Source: an uncultured Selenomonadales bacterium (GTDB taxonomy: Bacteria; Bacillota; Clostridia; Christensenellales; QALW01). Taken from it: 19,367 nucleotides of DNA. The DNA lies in contig CAJKLB010000041.1 of NCBI GenBank assembly GCA_905200615.1, positions 1-19,367 of the forward strand. The letters are read 5' to 3'. The notes under the pieces were generated by a model that saw only the letters and a list, made by a program, of their open reading frames with translations, had not been told where the DNA came from and made no database searches. Below are positions 1 to 6,801 of this stretch, one piece after another (the stretch's first letter is position 1; every line of letters starts with the position of its first letter). Made by a program: the position numbers and the translations under genes.

Positions 1-1
1 G

Positions 2-145
2 TGGTTCAATCCCCGTACTTGTGAATATACGCTGATTTCTCAGGAAGTGAAGTCAGACACCACCGATAAAAACGGTGCTCCCGGATATCGCCTGCCGGAT
101 AAGCCGGATAACGAGGATTGGGTTCTTTTCATGACCAAAAACTAA
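2..145 (+). CDS. C-terminal end of an apiosidase-like (DUF4038/GH140-type) glycosidase, partial
   Basis: The window opens inside a rightward reading frame (codons at positions 2, 5, 8 and so on) that ends at TAA 143-145, leaving 47 residues. The visible tail begins WFNPRTCEYT and ends with NEDWVLFMTKN. This matches the pattern of the small C-terminal beta-domain named putative collagen-binding domain of a collagenase (PF12904), which follows the DUF4038 TIM barrel in apiosidase-like glycosidases: a W-[FY]-[DN]-P-R-T-G start and a D-W-V-L end. Such enzymes cut plant or other polysaccharide side chains, and GH140 members remove apiose-linked chains from rhamnogalacturonan II. The Gly usual after PRT is Cys here. 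The catalytic domain lies outside the window, so the assignment rests on the short tail only. The uronate genes further right fit a plant-polysaccharide lifestyle but are not in the same operon. Confidence 0.5.
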   Translation, partial: WFNPRTCEYTLISQEVKSDTTDKNGAPGYRLPDKPDNEDWVLFMTKN

Positions 146-491
146 GCTTTTGCCTATGCCTTTAGCTGAAGTGCTGACACGGCCTTATTTTATAAAATTC
201 TTTTAACACAAGCGATATTATACAGCGGAGCTTTTCAGCAAAGAGCCTCATTACAGATAAAAAGCAAAGCCGTTTTTCCATCTTTCAAAGAATTTTGAAA
301 AATCAAAACGGCTTTGCCTCATAAAATTTTCTGCTCCGCAAGCGATGATTTCCTAAAAAAATTTACCGCTTCCTATAAATTCAGAAACTGTATTGTAAAA
401 CCAAAAAAACAAACTTCACATTACTGTACTTCATATTTTACCGCATAAAATAATGATGTTTTAACTCCAAAAAAGGAGGACGGTTTCATTC
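146..491. other. Spacer with nested inverted repeat
   Basis: No gene is seen in these 346 bases. The main structure is a perfect 13-bp inverted repeat, GCAAAGCCGTTTT (264-276) with its complement at 305-317. Its loop contains a second 7-bp repeat, TTTCAAA (283-289) and TTTGAAA (294-300). A further GCGGAGC (225-231) / GCTCCGC (333-339) pair brackets the whole. The 3' flank of the hairpin is CCTCATAAAATTTT rather than a clean U-run, so it is a poor standard terminator, although it is the only candidate for ending the glycosidase transcript. The bases just before 492 carry a strong ribosome site (AAGGAGGA). No convincing -35/-10 pair for the GNAT gene was found. Confidence 0.5.
264..317. repeat. 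Nested hairpin, 13-bp perfect arms
   Basis: The arms at 264-276 and 305-317 are perfectly complementary, and an inner 7-bp stem lies in the loop (283-289 / 294-300). The transcript could fold into a long rod. There is no U-tract after it on the plus strand. On the minus strand the stem is followed by TTTTTATC-like sequence, which is also weak. It may act as a transcript-end or mRNA-stabilising structure for the upstream gene. Confidence 0.5.
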
Positions 492-1025
492 ATGAAAAAA
501 TCCGAGGATTCTGTCATTCTCTCAACCAATCGTCTATATCTAAGGAAACTGGAACAAAACGATTTTTCTGCTTTATGCAGAATTTTACAGGATAAAGATG
601 TTATGTATGCCTATGAACATGCCTTTGATGACGCCGAAGTTCAACAATGGCTCGAAAATCAATTACGGCGATACCGTGAAGACGGATTCGGGCTGTGGGC
701 TGTTATTTTAAAGGAAACCAATCAAATGATCGGGCAGTGCGGTCTTTCCAAGCAGAATTGTAACGGTCGGCAAGTTCTGGAAATCGGTTATTTATTTGAA
801 AAAGCTTATTGGCATCAAGGATACGCCACGGAAGCGGCAATCGCCTGCAAACAATATGCGTTTCAAGTCTTAAAAGCAGATGAGGTTTTTTCCATCATCC
901 GAGATACAAATCTTGCTTCACAAAATGTGGCGCTGCGTAATGGGATGAGCATTACCGACCAATTGGTTAAACATTATTATCATATCGATATGCCCCATCT
1001 TGTATTTTCTGTAAAAAAGCAATAA
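492..1025 (+). CDS. GNAT-family N-acetyltransferase (RimJ/RimL type)
   Basis: This is a 177-residue protein of the Acetyltransf_3 (RimJ/RimL-like) branch of the GNAT superfamily. Members move an acetyl group from acetyl-CoA to an amine, on ribosomal protein N-termini or small molecules. The N-terminal segment TNRLYLRKLEQNDF (residues 12-25) is the usual first strand of this group. The acetyl-CoA pyrophosphate-binding loop is seen as HQGYATEA (108-115). The late N-x-x-S-x-x-[VL]-x-x-[KR]-x-G pattern is present as NLASQNVALRNGM (140-152), with the usual [KR]-[LV]-G-[FM] reduced to RNGM. Length is normal for the family. The ATG follows AAGGAGGA with 11-12 bases between. It is a single-gene unit, convergent with the alkyltransferase pair 21 bases away. 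The substrate cannot be read from sequence; proteins of this type are often annotated only to family level. Confidence 0.85.
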   Translation: MKKSEDSVILSTNRLYLRKLEQNDFSALCRILQDKDVMYAYEHAFDDAEVQQWLENQLRRYREDGFGLWAVILKETNQMIGQCGLSKQNCNGRQVLEIGYLFEKAYWHQGYATEAAIACKQYAFQVLKADEVFSIIRDTNLASQNVALRNGMSITDQLVKHYYHIDMPHLVFSVKKQ

Positions 1026-1046
1026 TGTTTTTTATCCATATAATCC

Positions 1047-1355
1047 TCAACATTCCCATTGAGAGTGTTTCAAATCCACACATTCGGCACTTTTCATAAA
1101 AACGCCCTCTTTTTGCAGTAAATCGGCCTGTTCCCTCCAGCCGGGAACCAGCCTGCCCATATGATTTACCACACGATGGCAGGGATACTCTCCGTAATAC
1201 TGTGCTTTGCTTAAAATATTTCCCACAAGCCATGCGTTTTTTTCTCTGCCGATCAGCCGTGCAATCTGTCCATAAGTAGCAACTTTTCCTTTGGGAATTT
1301 CCGCAACGGCAGAAAGCACGGCATAAATCATTTTTTCATCCGTAACACGTTTCAT
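1047..1355 (-). CDS. Short MGMT-family (alkyltransferase-like) DNA-binding-domain protein
   Basis: This 102-residue protein consists only of the DNA-binding half of O6-alkylguanine-DNA alkyltransferases. It shows PKGKVATYGQIARLIG (21-36), the winged-helix region, and YPCHRVVN (57-64), the alkyl-acceptor motif with Cys59 still present, then LVPGW. The best-studied one-domain relatives, alkyltransferase-like (ATL) proteins, have Trp in place of this Cys and flag damage for nucleotide excision repair. This one keeps Cys, so it could in principle accept alkyl groups. At the position of the Arg finger (the ARAVG motif of MGMT) it has AWLVG (41-45), with Trp42 instead of Arg. It lies 3 bases after the ogt stop and is certainly co-transcribed with it. 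It is not the Ada N-terminal domain. Membership of the family is sure; whether it repairs or only senses lesions is open. Confidence 0.88.
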   Translation of the reverse strand: MKRVTDEKMIYAVLSAVAEIPKGKVATYGQIARLIGREKNAWLVGNILSKAQYYGEYPCHRVVNHMGRLVPGWREQADLLQKEGVFMKSAECVDLKHSQWEC

Positions 1356-1358
1356 ATT

Positions 1359-1865
1359 CTATCCCCCTTTTTCAGTTGTAAAACACGCCGAAATATCTGC
1401 TTTCTCCAAACTAAGTAGCGCTGCCTTTTTTTCAAGGCCTGCGGCATAGCCTGTTAAGTTTCCGTTGGTTGCTACTACCCGATGACAAGGAACAATAATA
1501 GAAATCGGATTATGCCCTACCGCTCCTCCTACTGCCTGCGCGGAAACTTGAAGAGTTCGGGCAATCGCTCCGTAACTTACGGTTTTTCCGTAAGGAATGG
1601 TAAGCAGTATCTTCCAAACAGCTTGGCGAAAAGGTGTTGATGAGAACAACAGCGGCGGTATAAAATCCGGACATTTCCTTTGAAAATACAAATCCAGCCA
1701 ACGCTTTGTTTCCTCAAAAACAAATAAATTTCTTTCCTGGCGGCAAGAATCCAAAGTGCTTCCGAAATATTTTTGTCCCTCAAACCACAGTCCGGTCAAA
1801 GCCTCCCCGTTGCTCGCAAGGGTAATCTGTCCCATCGGCGATAAATATTGATGAATGTAGGTCAC
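1359..1865 (-). CDS. ogt: Methylated-DNA-[protein]-cysteine S-methyltransferase
   Basis: This enzyme repairs O6-methylguanine and O4-methylthymine in DNA by irreversible transfer of the alkyl group to its own cysteine. The 168 residues cover both domains: an N-terminal RNase-H-like half (about 1-75) and the C-terminal catalytic half. The acceptor motif is IIVPCHRVV (123-131), with Cys127. It is preceded by the winged helix PYGKTVSYGAIA (91-102) and AVGGAVGHNP (111-120), and followed by LTGYAAGLEKK. The Arg normally preceding AVG (the Arg finger) is Gln here, as I recall in many Firmicutes Ogt proteins. The start is GTG at 1865, chosen because CGGAGGTG lies 6-7 bases upstream. It is the first gene of a two-gene leftward unit, divergent from rarA. 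Confidence 0.95.
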   Translation of the reverse strand: MTYIHQYLSPMGQITLASNGEALTGLWFEGQKYFGSTLDSCRQERNLFVFEETKRWLDLYFQRKCPDFIPPLLFSSTPFRQAVWKILLTIPYGKTVSYGAIARTLQVSAQAVGGAVGHNPISIIVPCHRVVATNGNLTGYAAGLEKKAALLSLEKADISACFTTEKGG

Positions 1866-1883
1866 AACACACCTCCGTGTATC

Positions 1884-1912
1884 TTGACTTGGTTTTTCGC
1901 TTATATTATAAT
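1884..1912 (+). promoter_or_regulatory. Sigma-A promoter of rarA
   Basis: TTGACT (1884-1889) and TATAAT (1907-1912) are separated by exactly 17 bases, a near-perfect housekeeping promoter on the plus strand. Transcription would begin near 1919, giving an untranslated leader of about 70 AT-rich bases before rarA. The same region must also hold the leftward ogt promoter, for which only weaker AT-rich candidates are seen. Confidence 0.8.
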
Positions 1913-1990
1913 AATATCATAAGTTTAAAAAATAGGATATTTATATTTTTATACTAAAAAGTCATAAAGGAAATGAATGATTAAAAAGCT

Positions 1991-3313
1991 ATGAAACAAA
2001 ACACATTTTTTGAACAGGAAGCTGTGCAGCCGCTGGCGGCAAGACTTCGCCCTCAAACATTAGAAGAATATGTAGGCCAGACCCATTTGCTTGGCAAAGG
2101 AAAGGTGTTGCGCCGCTTGATTGAAAACGATCAGATCTCCTCTATGATTTTCTGGGGACCGCCCGGCGTAGGAAAAACAACCTTAGCAAGCATTATCGCC
2201 ACACATACCAAATCGGCATTTATTGATTTTTCCGCTGTTACCAGCGGCATCAAGGAAATTCGCGCAGTAATGCAGCAAGCGGAAGAAAATCGTCGTTTTG
2301 GTGAAAAAACCATTGTATTTATCGACGAAATTCATCGTTTTAATAAAGCGCAGCAGGATGCTTTCTTACCTTTTGTGGAAAAAGGCAGCATTATTTTAAT
2401 CGGAGCTACTACAGAAAACCCGTCTTTTGAAATCAACAGTGCTCTGCTCTCTCGATGCAAAGTATTTGTATTACAGCCCCTAAGCGAAGCGGATATTGTA
2501 CTGTTGCTTCAACGCGCATTAAAAGATCCTCGCGGTTTTGGCAATCAATCCATCGTAATCGATCCCAAAATGCTTTCAATTATTGCTAATTTTGCTAACG
2601 GTGACGCACGTACCGCGCTTTCCACTTTGGAAATGGTGATTCTAAACGGTCAGTTAAGCGGCGATACGATTTCCGTAACAGAAGAAACTTTTGAGCAATG
2701 CACCTCCAGAAAATCTCTGCTCTATGATAAAAAAGGGGAAGAACATTATAATATTATTTCAGCGCTTCACAAATCTATGCGCAATTCCGATCCCGACGGG
2801 GCCGTTTACTGGCTGGCACGCATGCTGGAAGCGGGCGAAGATCCCCTGTATGTTGCACGGCGTGTTATCCGCTTTGCCAGCGAAGATGTGGGTTTAGCTG
2901 ATCCCAAAGCCTTGGAGATCGCTGTGGCTGCTTATCAGGCTTGCCATTTTATAGGAATGCCTGAATGTACCGTCAATTTAACCGAAGCGGTGATCTATAT
3001 GGCTATGGCGCCTAAATCAAATGCGCTGGATATCGCCTATGCCCAAGCGAGAAAAGACGCATTGCTGCAGCTTTCAGAGCCGGTGCCGTTGGCAATACGT
3101 AATGCCGTAACACCGCTGATGAAAAATTTAGATTACGGAAAGGGCTATCAGTTCGCTCATGATTTCGAAAGCAAGCTTACCACTCTGCAATGTCTGCCCG
3201 ATTCTCTTTCCGGAAAAGAATATTATTCTCCGACTGACCAAGGGCTGGAAGAACGATATAAAACCCGATTACAACAAATCAAGGAATGGAAAAAGCAGCA
3301 AAGAAACAAATGA
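1991..3313 (+). CDS. rarA: Replication-associated recombination protein A (MgsA/RarA AAA+ ATPase)
   Basis: RarA (MgsA, WRNIP1 family) is a clamp-loader-like AAA+ ATPase that acts at stalled replication forks, threading DNA and modulating recombination. The 440 residues are the normal length. Visible motifs are PLAARLRPQTLEEYVGQ (14-30), Walker A GPPGVGKTT (56-64), Walker B IVFIDEIH (108-115), sensor 1 GATTENPSF (138-146) and the SR arginine-finger region ALLSRCKVF (151-159). The MgsA C-terminal tetramerisation domain follows (YDKKGEEHYNIISALHKSMRNSDPD... and VARRVIRFASEDVG). The ATG start fits the family, but the ribosome site is odd: AAAGGA lies about 20 bases upstream and a three-codon frame (ATG-AAT-GAT-TAA, 1973-1984) stands between. 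It is monocistronic, with its own promoter and a terminator at 3409-3437. Confidence 0.95.
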   Translation: MKQNTFFEQEAVQPLAARLRPQTLEEYVGQTHLLGKGKVLRRLIENDQISSMIFWGPPGVGKTTLASIIATHTKSAFIDFSAVTSGIKEIRAVMQQAEENRRFGEKTIVFIDEIHRFNKAQQDAFLPFVEKGSIILIGATTENPSFEINSALLSRCKVFVLQPLSEADIVLLLQRALKDPRGFGNQSIVIDPKMLSIIANFANGDARTALSTLEMVILNGQLSGDTISVTEETFEQCTSRKSLLYDKKGEEHYNIISALHKSMRNSDPDGAVYWLARMLEAGEDPLYVARRVIRFASEDVGLADPKALEIAVAAYQACHFIGMPECTVNLTEAVIYMAMAPKSNALDIAYAQARKDALLQLSEPVPLAIRNAVTPLMKNLDYGKGYQFAHDFESKLTTLQCLPDSLSGKEYYSPTDQGLEERYKTRLQQIKEWKKQQRNK

Positions 3314-3343
3314 TAGCTATAAATATTTGAACGGCTTGCCTTT

Positions 3344-3375
3344 AATAAAAAACAGCGGGATAAACACCGCTGTTT
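3344..3375 (-). terminator. Hairpin with U-tail on the minus strand
   Basis: AAACAGCGG (3350-3358) pairs perfectly with CCGCTGTTT (3367-3375) around an 8-base loop. Read leftwards, the stem runs into TTTTTTATT, so it can end transcripts arriving from hslU that pass the nearer hairpin at 3474-3498. Read rightwards it has no U-tail. Confidence 0.55.
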
Positions 3376-3408
3376 CAAACCGTAGACAAACCTGAATTTT
3401 GATTTTTT

Positions 3409-3437
3409 TGCGGCGTTCAGCCGCATTTTGTTTTTCC
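3409..3437 (+). terminator. Intrinsic terminator of rarA
   Basis: TGCGGC (3409-3414) pairs with GCCGCA (3420-3425) around the loop GTTCA, followed by TTTTGTTTTTCC. It is a short GC stem with a U-rich tail on the plus strand, about 95 bases after the rarA stop. Confidence 0.7.
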
Positions 3438-3473
3438 TGTAACAGGTACATTAGAAGAACTCCTTATAAGGGA

Positions 3474-3498
3474 AAAAACCGCTTGATAAGCGGTTTTT
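3474..3498. terminator. Bidirectional terminator
   Basis: AAAAACCGCTT (3474-3484) and AAGCGGTTTTT (3488-3498) form a perfect 11-bp stem with a 3-base loop. A-runs and U-runs sit at the two ends, so it works in both directions. On the minus strand it is the best end point for the dprA-topA-trmFO-hslV-hslU transcript. On the plus strand it backs up the rarA terminator. Confidence 0.75.
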
Positions 3499-3607
3499 CA
3501 AAGGCACAAGAGATGTTTAGGTGAGGATATATGCAGTCCAAAAATCAACGATTTTCAAGCCAGAGGCATCCCAAACCAAGAGAGTGCTTGACTTTGTTGA
3601 CACTATC

Positions 3608-3637
3608 AAACGGCGGTATAAACTCCGCTGTTTTTTC
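3608..3637 (+). terminator. Hairpin with U-tail, near copy of the one at 3350
   Basis: AAACGGCGG (3608-3616) pairs with CCGCTGTTT (3625-3633), with one G-U pair, followed by TTTCT in the rightward direction. It lies only 10 bases from the hslU stop. In the hslU (leftward) direction the stem is followed by TTTGATAG, a poor tail. It would end rightward transcription of the 3500-3600 segment, where no gene is certain. Confidence 0.5.
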
Positions 3638-3642
3638 TAGGA

Positions 3643-4959
3643 TTACAAAATATATTTATGCATATTATTTTTTTCCGGACTTTCTCCTAAATGCGTCTTA
3701 ATATATTCCGCATCAATCACCACCTGGTGCATAGGAATCTCATCGCTGGCCGAAAAGGAAAGCTCGTCAAGCAGCTTTTCCATCACCGCTGTCAATCGCC
3801 GCGCACCGATATTTTCATTGATTTCGTTTTCTTCAAACGCATAATGAGCAATCATATCGATCGCCTCATCGGTAAACTGCAGATCTACGTTATCCACCTT
3901 AAGCAGAGCCTGATACTGATGCAGCAGCGCGTTATCCGTCCGTGTAAGAATATCCTTCAGTTCCCGTTCTCCCAAAGCGCTGAGCGTAACATGCAGCGGA
4001 AAACGTCCTTGCAGTTCGGGGATCAGATCCGTAATTTTAGAAAGATGAAAAGCACCCGCGGCAATAAAAAGAATATAATCTGTCTTAATCGGTCCGTATT
4101 TGGTATTGACCGTACAGCCTTCCACCAGCGGCAGAATATCCCTTTGAACGCCTTCACGGCTTACATCCGGACCTCTGCCCGAACCGGATCCGGAAGCAAT
4201 TTTGTCAATTTCATCAATGAAAATGATACCGCTCTGCTCCGCCCTCTCCAAAGCCTCCTGCGTTACAGAATCCATATCAATCAATTTATTCAGTTCCTGC
4301 TGCGCAATCACCTTTTTCGCTTCTTTTACCGGCATTTTACGCTTTTTGGTCTTTTTGGGCATCATCCCACCGAAGATATCACCAATCACGATCTCCGGCT
4401 GCCCTGGCATCTCAACATTCATCCCCGAGGGTTTATCCTCTACCTCTACCTCAATAATCAAATCTTCTATTTTCCCTGATTCCAAATCACTTTTGATCGC
4501 GTCACGCCGAACAGAAAGCTCCTCCGGTTCGTCGCTTTTCTTCTTTCGCATCGGTAAAAGGATATCGATCAAACGATTTGTTGTTACATTTTCCAACTTA
4601 TCATGAAGCTGATTTTTCTTTTCTTCTTTAATTAACCGAATAGACGCTTCCGCAAGATCTCGAATCATAGAATCCACATCTCTGCCGACATAGCCGACTT
4701 CGGTAAACTTAGTTGCCTCAACCTTAACAAACGGCGCGCCCACAATTTTTGCAATACGTCTTGCGATTTCAGTTTTACCAACACCCGTAGGCCCGGACAT
4801 AATAATATTTTTAGGCGTGATCTCATCCTGCATTTCTTTTGTAAGCCGGCTGCGGCGATAACGATTGCGCAACGCTATGGCTACTGTGCGCTTTGCTTCA
4901 TTCTGCCCGATAATATAACGGCTTAATTCATCAACAACTTCTTTGGGTGAGTAATTCAT
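3643..4959 (-). CDS. hslU: HslU, ATPase subunit of the HslUV (ClpYQ/CodWX) protease
   Basis: HslU is the hexameric AAA+ unfoldase that feeds proteins into the HslV peptidase chamber in the cytoplasm. From the chosen start it has 438 residues. Motifs seen are Walker A GPTGVGKT (56-63), the pore loop GYVG (89-92), an inserted I-domain of normal type (about 110-240, ending VIAQQELNKLIDMDSV), Walker B GIIFIDEIDKIA, the conserved SGSGRGPDVSREGVQRDILPLVEG stretch, and the sensor-2 region GARRLTAVMEKLL. The C-terminus ends KYIL, matching the family's C-terminal hydrophobic tail that inserts into HslV. The frame opens 10 codons earlier (4989), but ATG 4959 has GGAGG 6 bases upstream and gives the family N-terminus. 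It starts 1 base after the hslV stop, and the hslV stop lies inside its ribosome site, so translation is coupled. Confidence 0.96.
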   Translation of the reverse strand: MNYSPKEVVDELSRYIIGQNEAKRTVAIALRNRYRRSRLTKEMQDEITPKNIIMSGPTGVGKTEIARRIAKIVGAPFVKVEATKFTEVGYVGRDVDSMIRDLAEASIRLIKEEKKNQLHDKLENVTTNRLIDILLPMRKKKSDEPEELSVRRDAIKSDLESGKIEDLIIEVEVEDKPSGMNVEMPGQPEIVIGDIFGGMMPKKTKKRKMPVKEAKKVIAQQELNKLIDMDSVTQEALERAEQSGIIFIDEIDKIASGSGSGRGPDVSREGVQRDILPLVEGCTVNTKYGPIKTDYILFIAAGAFHLSKITDLIPELQGRFPLHVTLSALGERELKDILTRTDNALLHQYQALLKVDNVDLQFTDEAIDMIAHYAFEENEINENIGARRLTAVMEKLLDELSFSASDEIPMHQVVIDAEYIKTHLGESPEKNNMHKYIL

Positions 4960-4960
4960 T

Positions 4961-5494
4961 TTATACCTCCAGCACAGTAATATGGTCATTGGTATACACG
5001 CAGATTTCCCCTGCGATTTTCAACGCTTTATATGCAATATCTTTTGCCTCAAGCTCGGTGTTCTGCGCCAAAGCCCGCGCCGCGGCCAAAGCGTAATTCC
5101 CGCCGCTTCCGATCGCTACAATGCCGTCATCCGGTTCAATTACCTCTCCCGTCCCCGAAAGCACTAAGGTTCCGTTCTTATCCGCGGCAATAAGCATCGC
5201 TTCCAGTTTGCTCAAGGCCCTGTCGCGGCGCCACATCTGCGCAAGTTCTACACTGGCCCGATAAAGATTGCCCGAATGCTCTTGCAGTTTGGACTCAAAC
5301 AAATCACAAAGTGTGAAGGCATCGGCAACGCTTCCGGCAAAGCCTACGGAAACCGTATCATTATACAGTCTGCGCACTTTTACCGCTCCGGCTTTCATTA
5401 CCACGGATTCCCCCATAGTAACCTGACCATCGCCGGCAATGGCACATTTACCGTTTTTGCGTACGCAAACAATCGTTGTTCCTCTTAATTCCAT
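4961..5494 (-). CDS. hslV: HslV, peptidase subunit of the HslUV protease
   Basis: HslV is the proteasome-like threonine peptidase that forms the double-hexamer chamber capped by HslU. The 177 residues include a 5-residue propeptide (MELRG) before Thr6, the N-terminal nucleophile after processing (TTIVCVRKNG). Some Bacilli relatives use Ser, but this one keeps Thr. Also visible are GDGQVTMGE (21-29), GFAGSVADAF (51-60), AIGSGGNYALAAARAL (127-142) and the C-terminal AGEICVYTND. Length is normal. Its start overlaps the end of trmFO by 10 bases, with AAGGAGA as ribosome site inside trmFO, and its stop sits 1 base from hslU. This places it in the middle of a translationally coupled operon. Confidence 0.96.
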   Translation of the reverse strand: MELRGTTIVCVRKNGKCAIAGDGQVTMGESVVMKAGAVKVRRLYNDTVSVGFAGSVADAFTLCDLFESKLQEHSGNLYRASVELAQMWRRDRALSKLEAMLIAADKNGTLVLSGTGEVIEPDDGIVAIGSGGNYALAAARALAQNTELEAKDIAYKALKIAGEICVYTNDHITVLEV

Positions 5495-6801
5495 TTCTCC
5501 AACATCTCCTTTATCTCTGATATTCTATCCAGCGCGCGCTTGGCAACAGCTTGATACCGCGCCTGTTTCCCGCCTTTTATTCTGTGCTCCGGCGGTGCTA
5601 TAATGCCGAAATTAATATTCATGGGCTGAAAATTTTTTCCGCTTCCGGAGGACACATAATACCCCAGCGCGCCCATTGCCGTTTCCTTAGTAAAATCGGG
5701 GATTTCTTTGCCCATAAGCTGCGCTGCCAAAGATACGCCGGCAACAAATCCTGACGCCGTAGATTCAATATACCCTTCTACACCGGTAATCTGACCAGCA
5801 AAAAACAGTTCCGGCCTTTTTTTCAAGGAAAACGAAGCATTCAGTAATTTAGGCGAACATATGTAAGTATTGCGGTGCATTACACCGTAACGGACAATTT
5901 CACAATTTTCAAGGCCGGGGATCATGGAAAAGACGCGTTTCTGCTCGCCGAATTTCAGATGTGTCTGAAATCCTACCATATTATAAAGTGTGTCTGCCGC
6001 ATCATCCCGCCGAAGCTGAACCACCGCATAAGGTGTTTTCCCGCTGCGGGGATCGATAATACCCACCGGTTTGCATGGTCCGTAAGCCAAGGTTTCATGA
6101 CCTCTTGCAGCCATAACCTCCACCGGCATGCATCCCTCAAACACCTGTCCTTCAAAGCCGTGGACAGGCGCGGTTTGCGCATGCACAAGTTCAAAAACAA
6201 AAGAATCATATTCTTCTTTATTCATCGGGCAGTTAATATAATCATCGCCTCTGCCGTATCTTCCGGCAGAAAACGCGATATCCATATTGACGGAATCTTT
6301 GGTAAGGATAGGGGCAGCCGCATCAAAAAAGTGGCAATGTTCCTCCCCGGTAAGCAGAGAAATTTCTTTCGCCAAAGTATCGCTGCAGAGCGGTCCCGCG
6401 GCAAGGATGACCGCCCCAGAAGGGATCTTTACGATCTCTTCATTGATAAAGCATACATTTTGAAAGGATAAAAGCGCATCTTTTACCTCTTTTGAGAAAC
6501 TCGCGCGATCTACGGCCAGCGCCCCTCCGGCAGGAACAGCGCAGCGATCGGCGCACTGCATAATTAAAGAATCCAATTTTCGCAATTCCGCCTTCAGTAG
6601 CCCCGCCGCGTTTTCCAAACGATCCGAGCGAAGGGAATTAGAACATACAAGCTCGGCAAAATCTCCCGTACTGTGAGCCGGTGTAAGCTTTCGGGGGCGC
6701 ATTTCATATAATTCAACCTCAATTCCCCGTTTTGCCAACTGATATGCCGCTTCGCAACCGGCAAGACCCGCTCCGACTACAGTAGCCTTTTTTTTATTCA
6801 C
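5485..6801 (-). CDS. trmFO: Folate/FAD-dependent tRNA m5U54 methyltransferase
   Basis: TrmFO (formerly Gid) makes 5-methyluridine at tRNA position 54, using methylenetetrahydrofolate as carbon donor and FADH2 as reductant. The 438 residues begin with the FAD-binding VVGAGLAGCEAAYQLAKRG (8-26). The two cysteines known to matter in B. subtilis TrmFO (Cys53 and Cys226) correspond to Cys53 in ELVCSNSLRSD (50-60) and Cys224 in FEGCMPVEVMA (221-231). Other conserved parts are GPCKPVG, NTYICSPK and the C-terminal NINFGI. It starts with GTG at 6801, overlapping the topA stop by 8 bases, and its end overlaps hslV by 10. Association of trmFO with topA and hslUV is the standard Firmicutes order. Confidence 0.96.
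   Translation of the reverse strand: MNKKKATVVGAGLAGCEAAYQLAKRGIEVELYEMRPRKLTPAHSTGDFAELVCSNSLRSDRLENAAGLLKAELRKLDSLIMQCADRCAVPAGGALAVDRASFSKEVKDALLSFQNVCFINEEIVKIPSGAVILAAGPLCSDTLAKEISLLTGEEHCHFFDAAAPILTKDSVNMDIAFSAGRYGRGDDYINCPMNKEEYDSFVFELVHAQTAPVHGFEGQVFEGCMPVEVMAARGHETLAYGPCKPVGIIDPRSGKTPYAVVQLRRDDAADTLYNMVGFQTHLKFGEQKRVFSMIPGLENCEIVRYGVMHRNTYICSPKLLNASFSLKKRPELFFAGQITGVEGYIESTASGFVAGVSLAAQLMGKEIPDFTKETAMGALGYYVSSGSGKNFQPMNINFGIIAPPEHRIKGGKQARYQAVAKRALDRISEIKEMLEKWN

Larger units (their letters stand above)
3314..3642. other. Convergent spacer with four hairpins and a possible small ORF
   Basis: This is the region between the 3' ends of rarA and hslU. It holds four hairpins, listed separately at 3344-3375, 3409-3437, 3474-3498 and 3608-3637. 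The first and last are near copies of each other (26-base units differing at three positions) and face each other across about 230 bases. Between them an ATG at 3531 is preceded by AGGTGAGG with 4 bases spacing and opens a 56-codon frame (3531-3701). That frame runs antiparallel into the hslU 3' end. No family is recognised for it, so it is not called as a gene. Confidence 0.6.

Noticed and set aside
209..346. Eight-base direct repeat CAAGCGAT (209-216 and 339-346) around a palindromic 122-base stretch, looking like a small MITE with target duplication
   Set aside because: In some 350 bases an 8-base repeat is expected about once by chance, and the outer inverted arms (GCGGAGC/GCTCCGC) are not at the repeat boundaries on the left side. 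Without other genomic copies it cannot be supported as a mobile element.
1013..1032. A-run/T-run hairpin at the end of the GNAT gene as terminator
   Set aside because: The stem would be six A-T pairs only, with no GC pair, and is too weak to be called.
967..1233. 88-residue minus-strand frame at the end of the GNAT gene and inside the short MGMT-like gene
   Set aside because: It overlaps a frame with clear alkyltransferase motifs (PCHRVV) and has no motif of its own.
3691..4479. 262-residue plus-strand open frame antisense to hslU
   Set aside because: It lies wholly inside the well-conserved hslU gene. Its translation has no recognisable domain and is rich in His/Arg/Ile/Phe, as expected for a shadow frame, and there is no fitting ribosome site.
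4960..4989. Longer N-terminus for HslU (ten extra residues)
   Set aside because: The extra residues lie within the hslV end, match no family member, and lack a ribosome site, whereas ATG 4959 has GGAGG at 6 bases.
5875..6471. 198-residue plus-strand open frame antisense to trmFO
   Set aside because: It is a shadow of a conserved gene with no domain or ribosome site, and its composition is typical of antisense frames.
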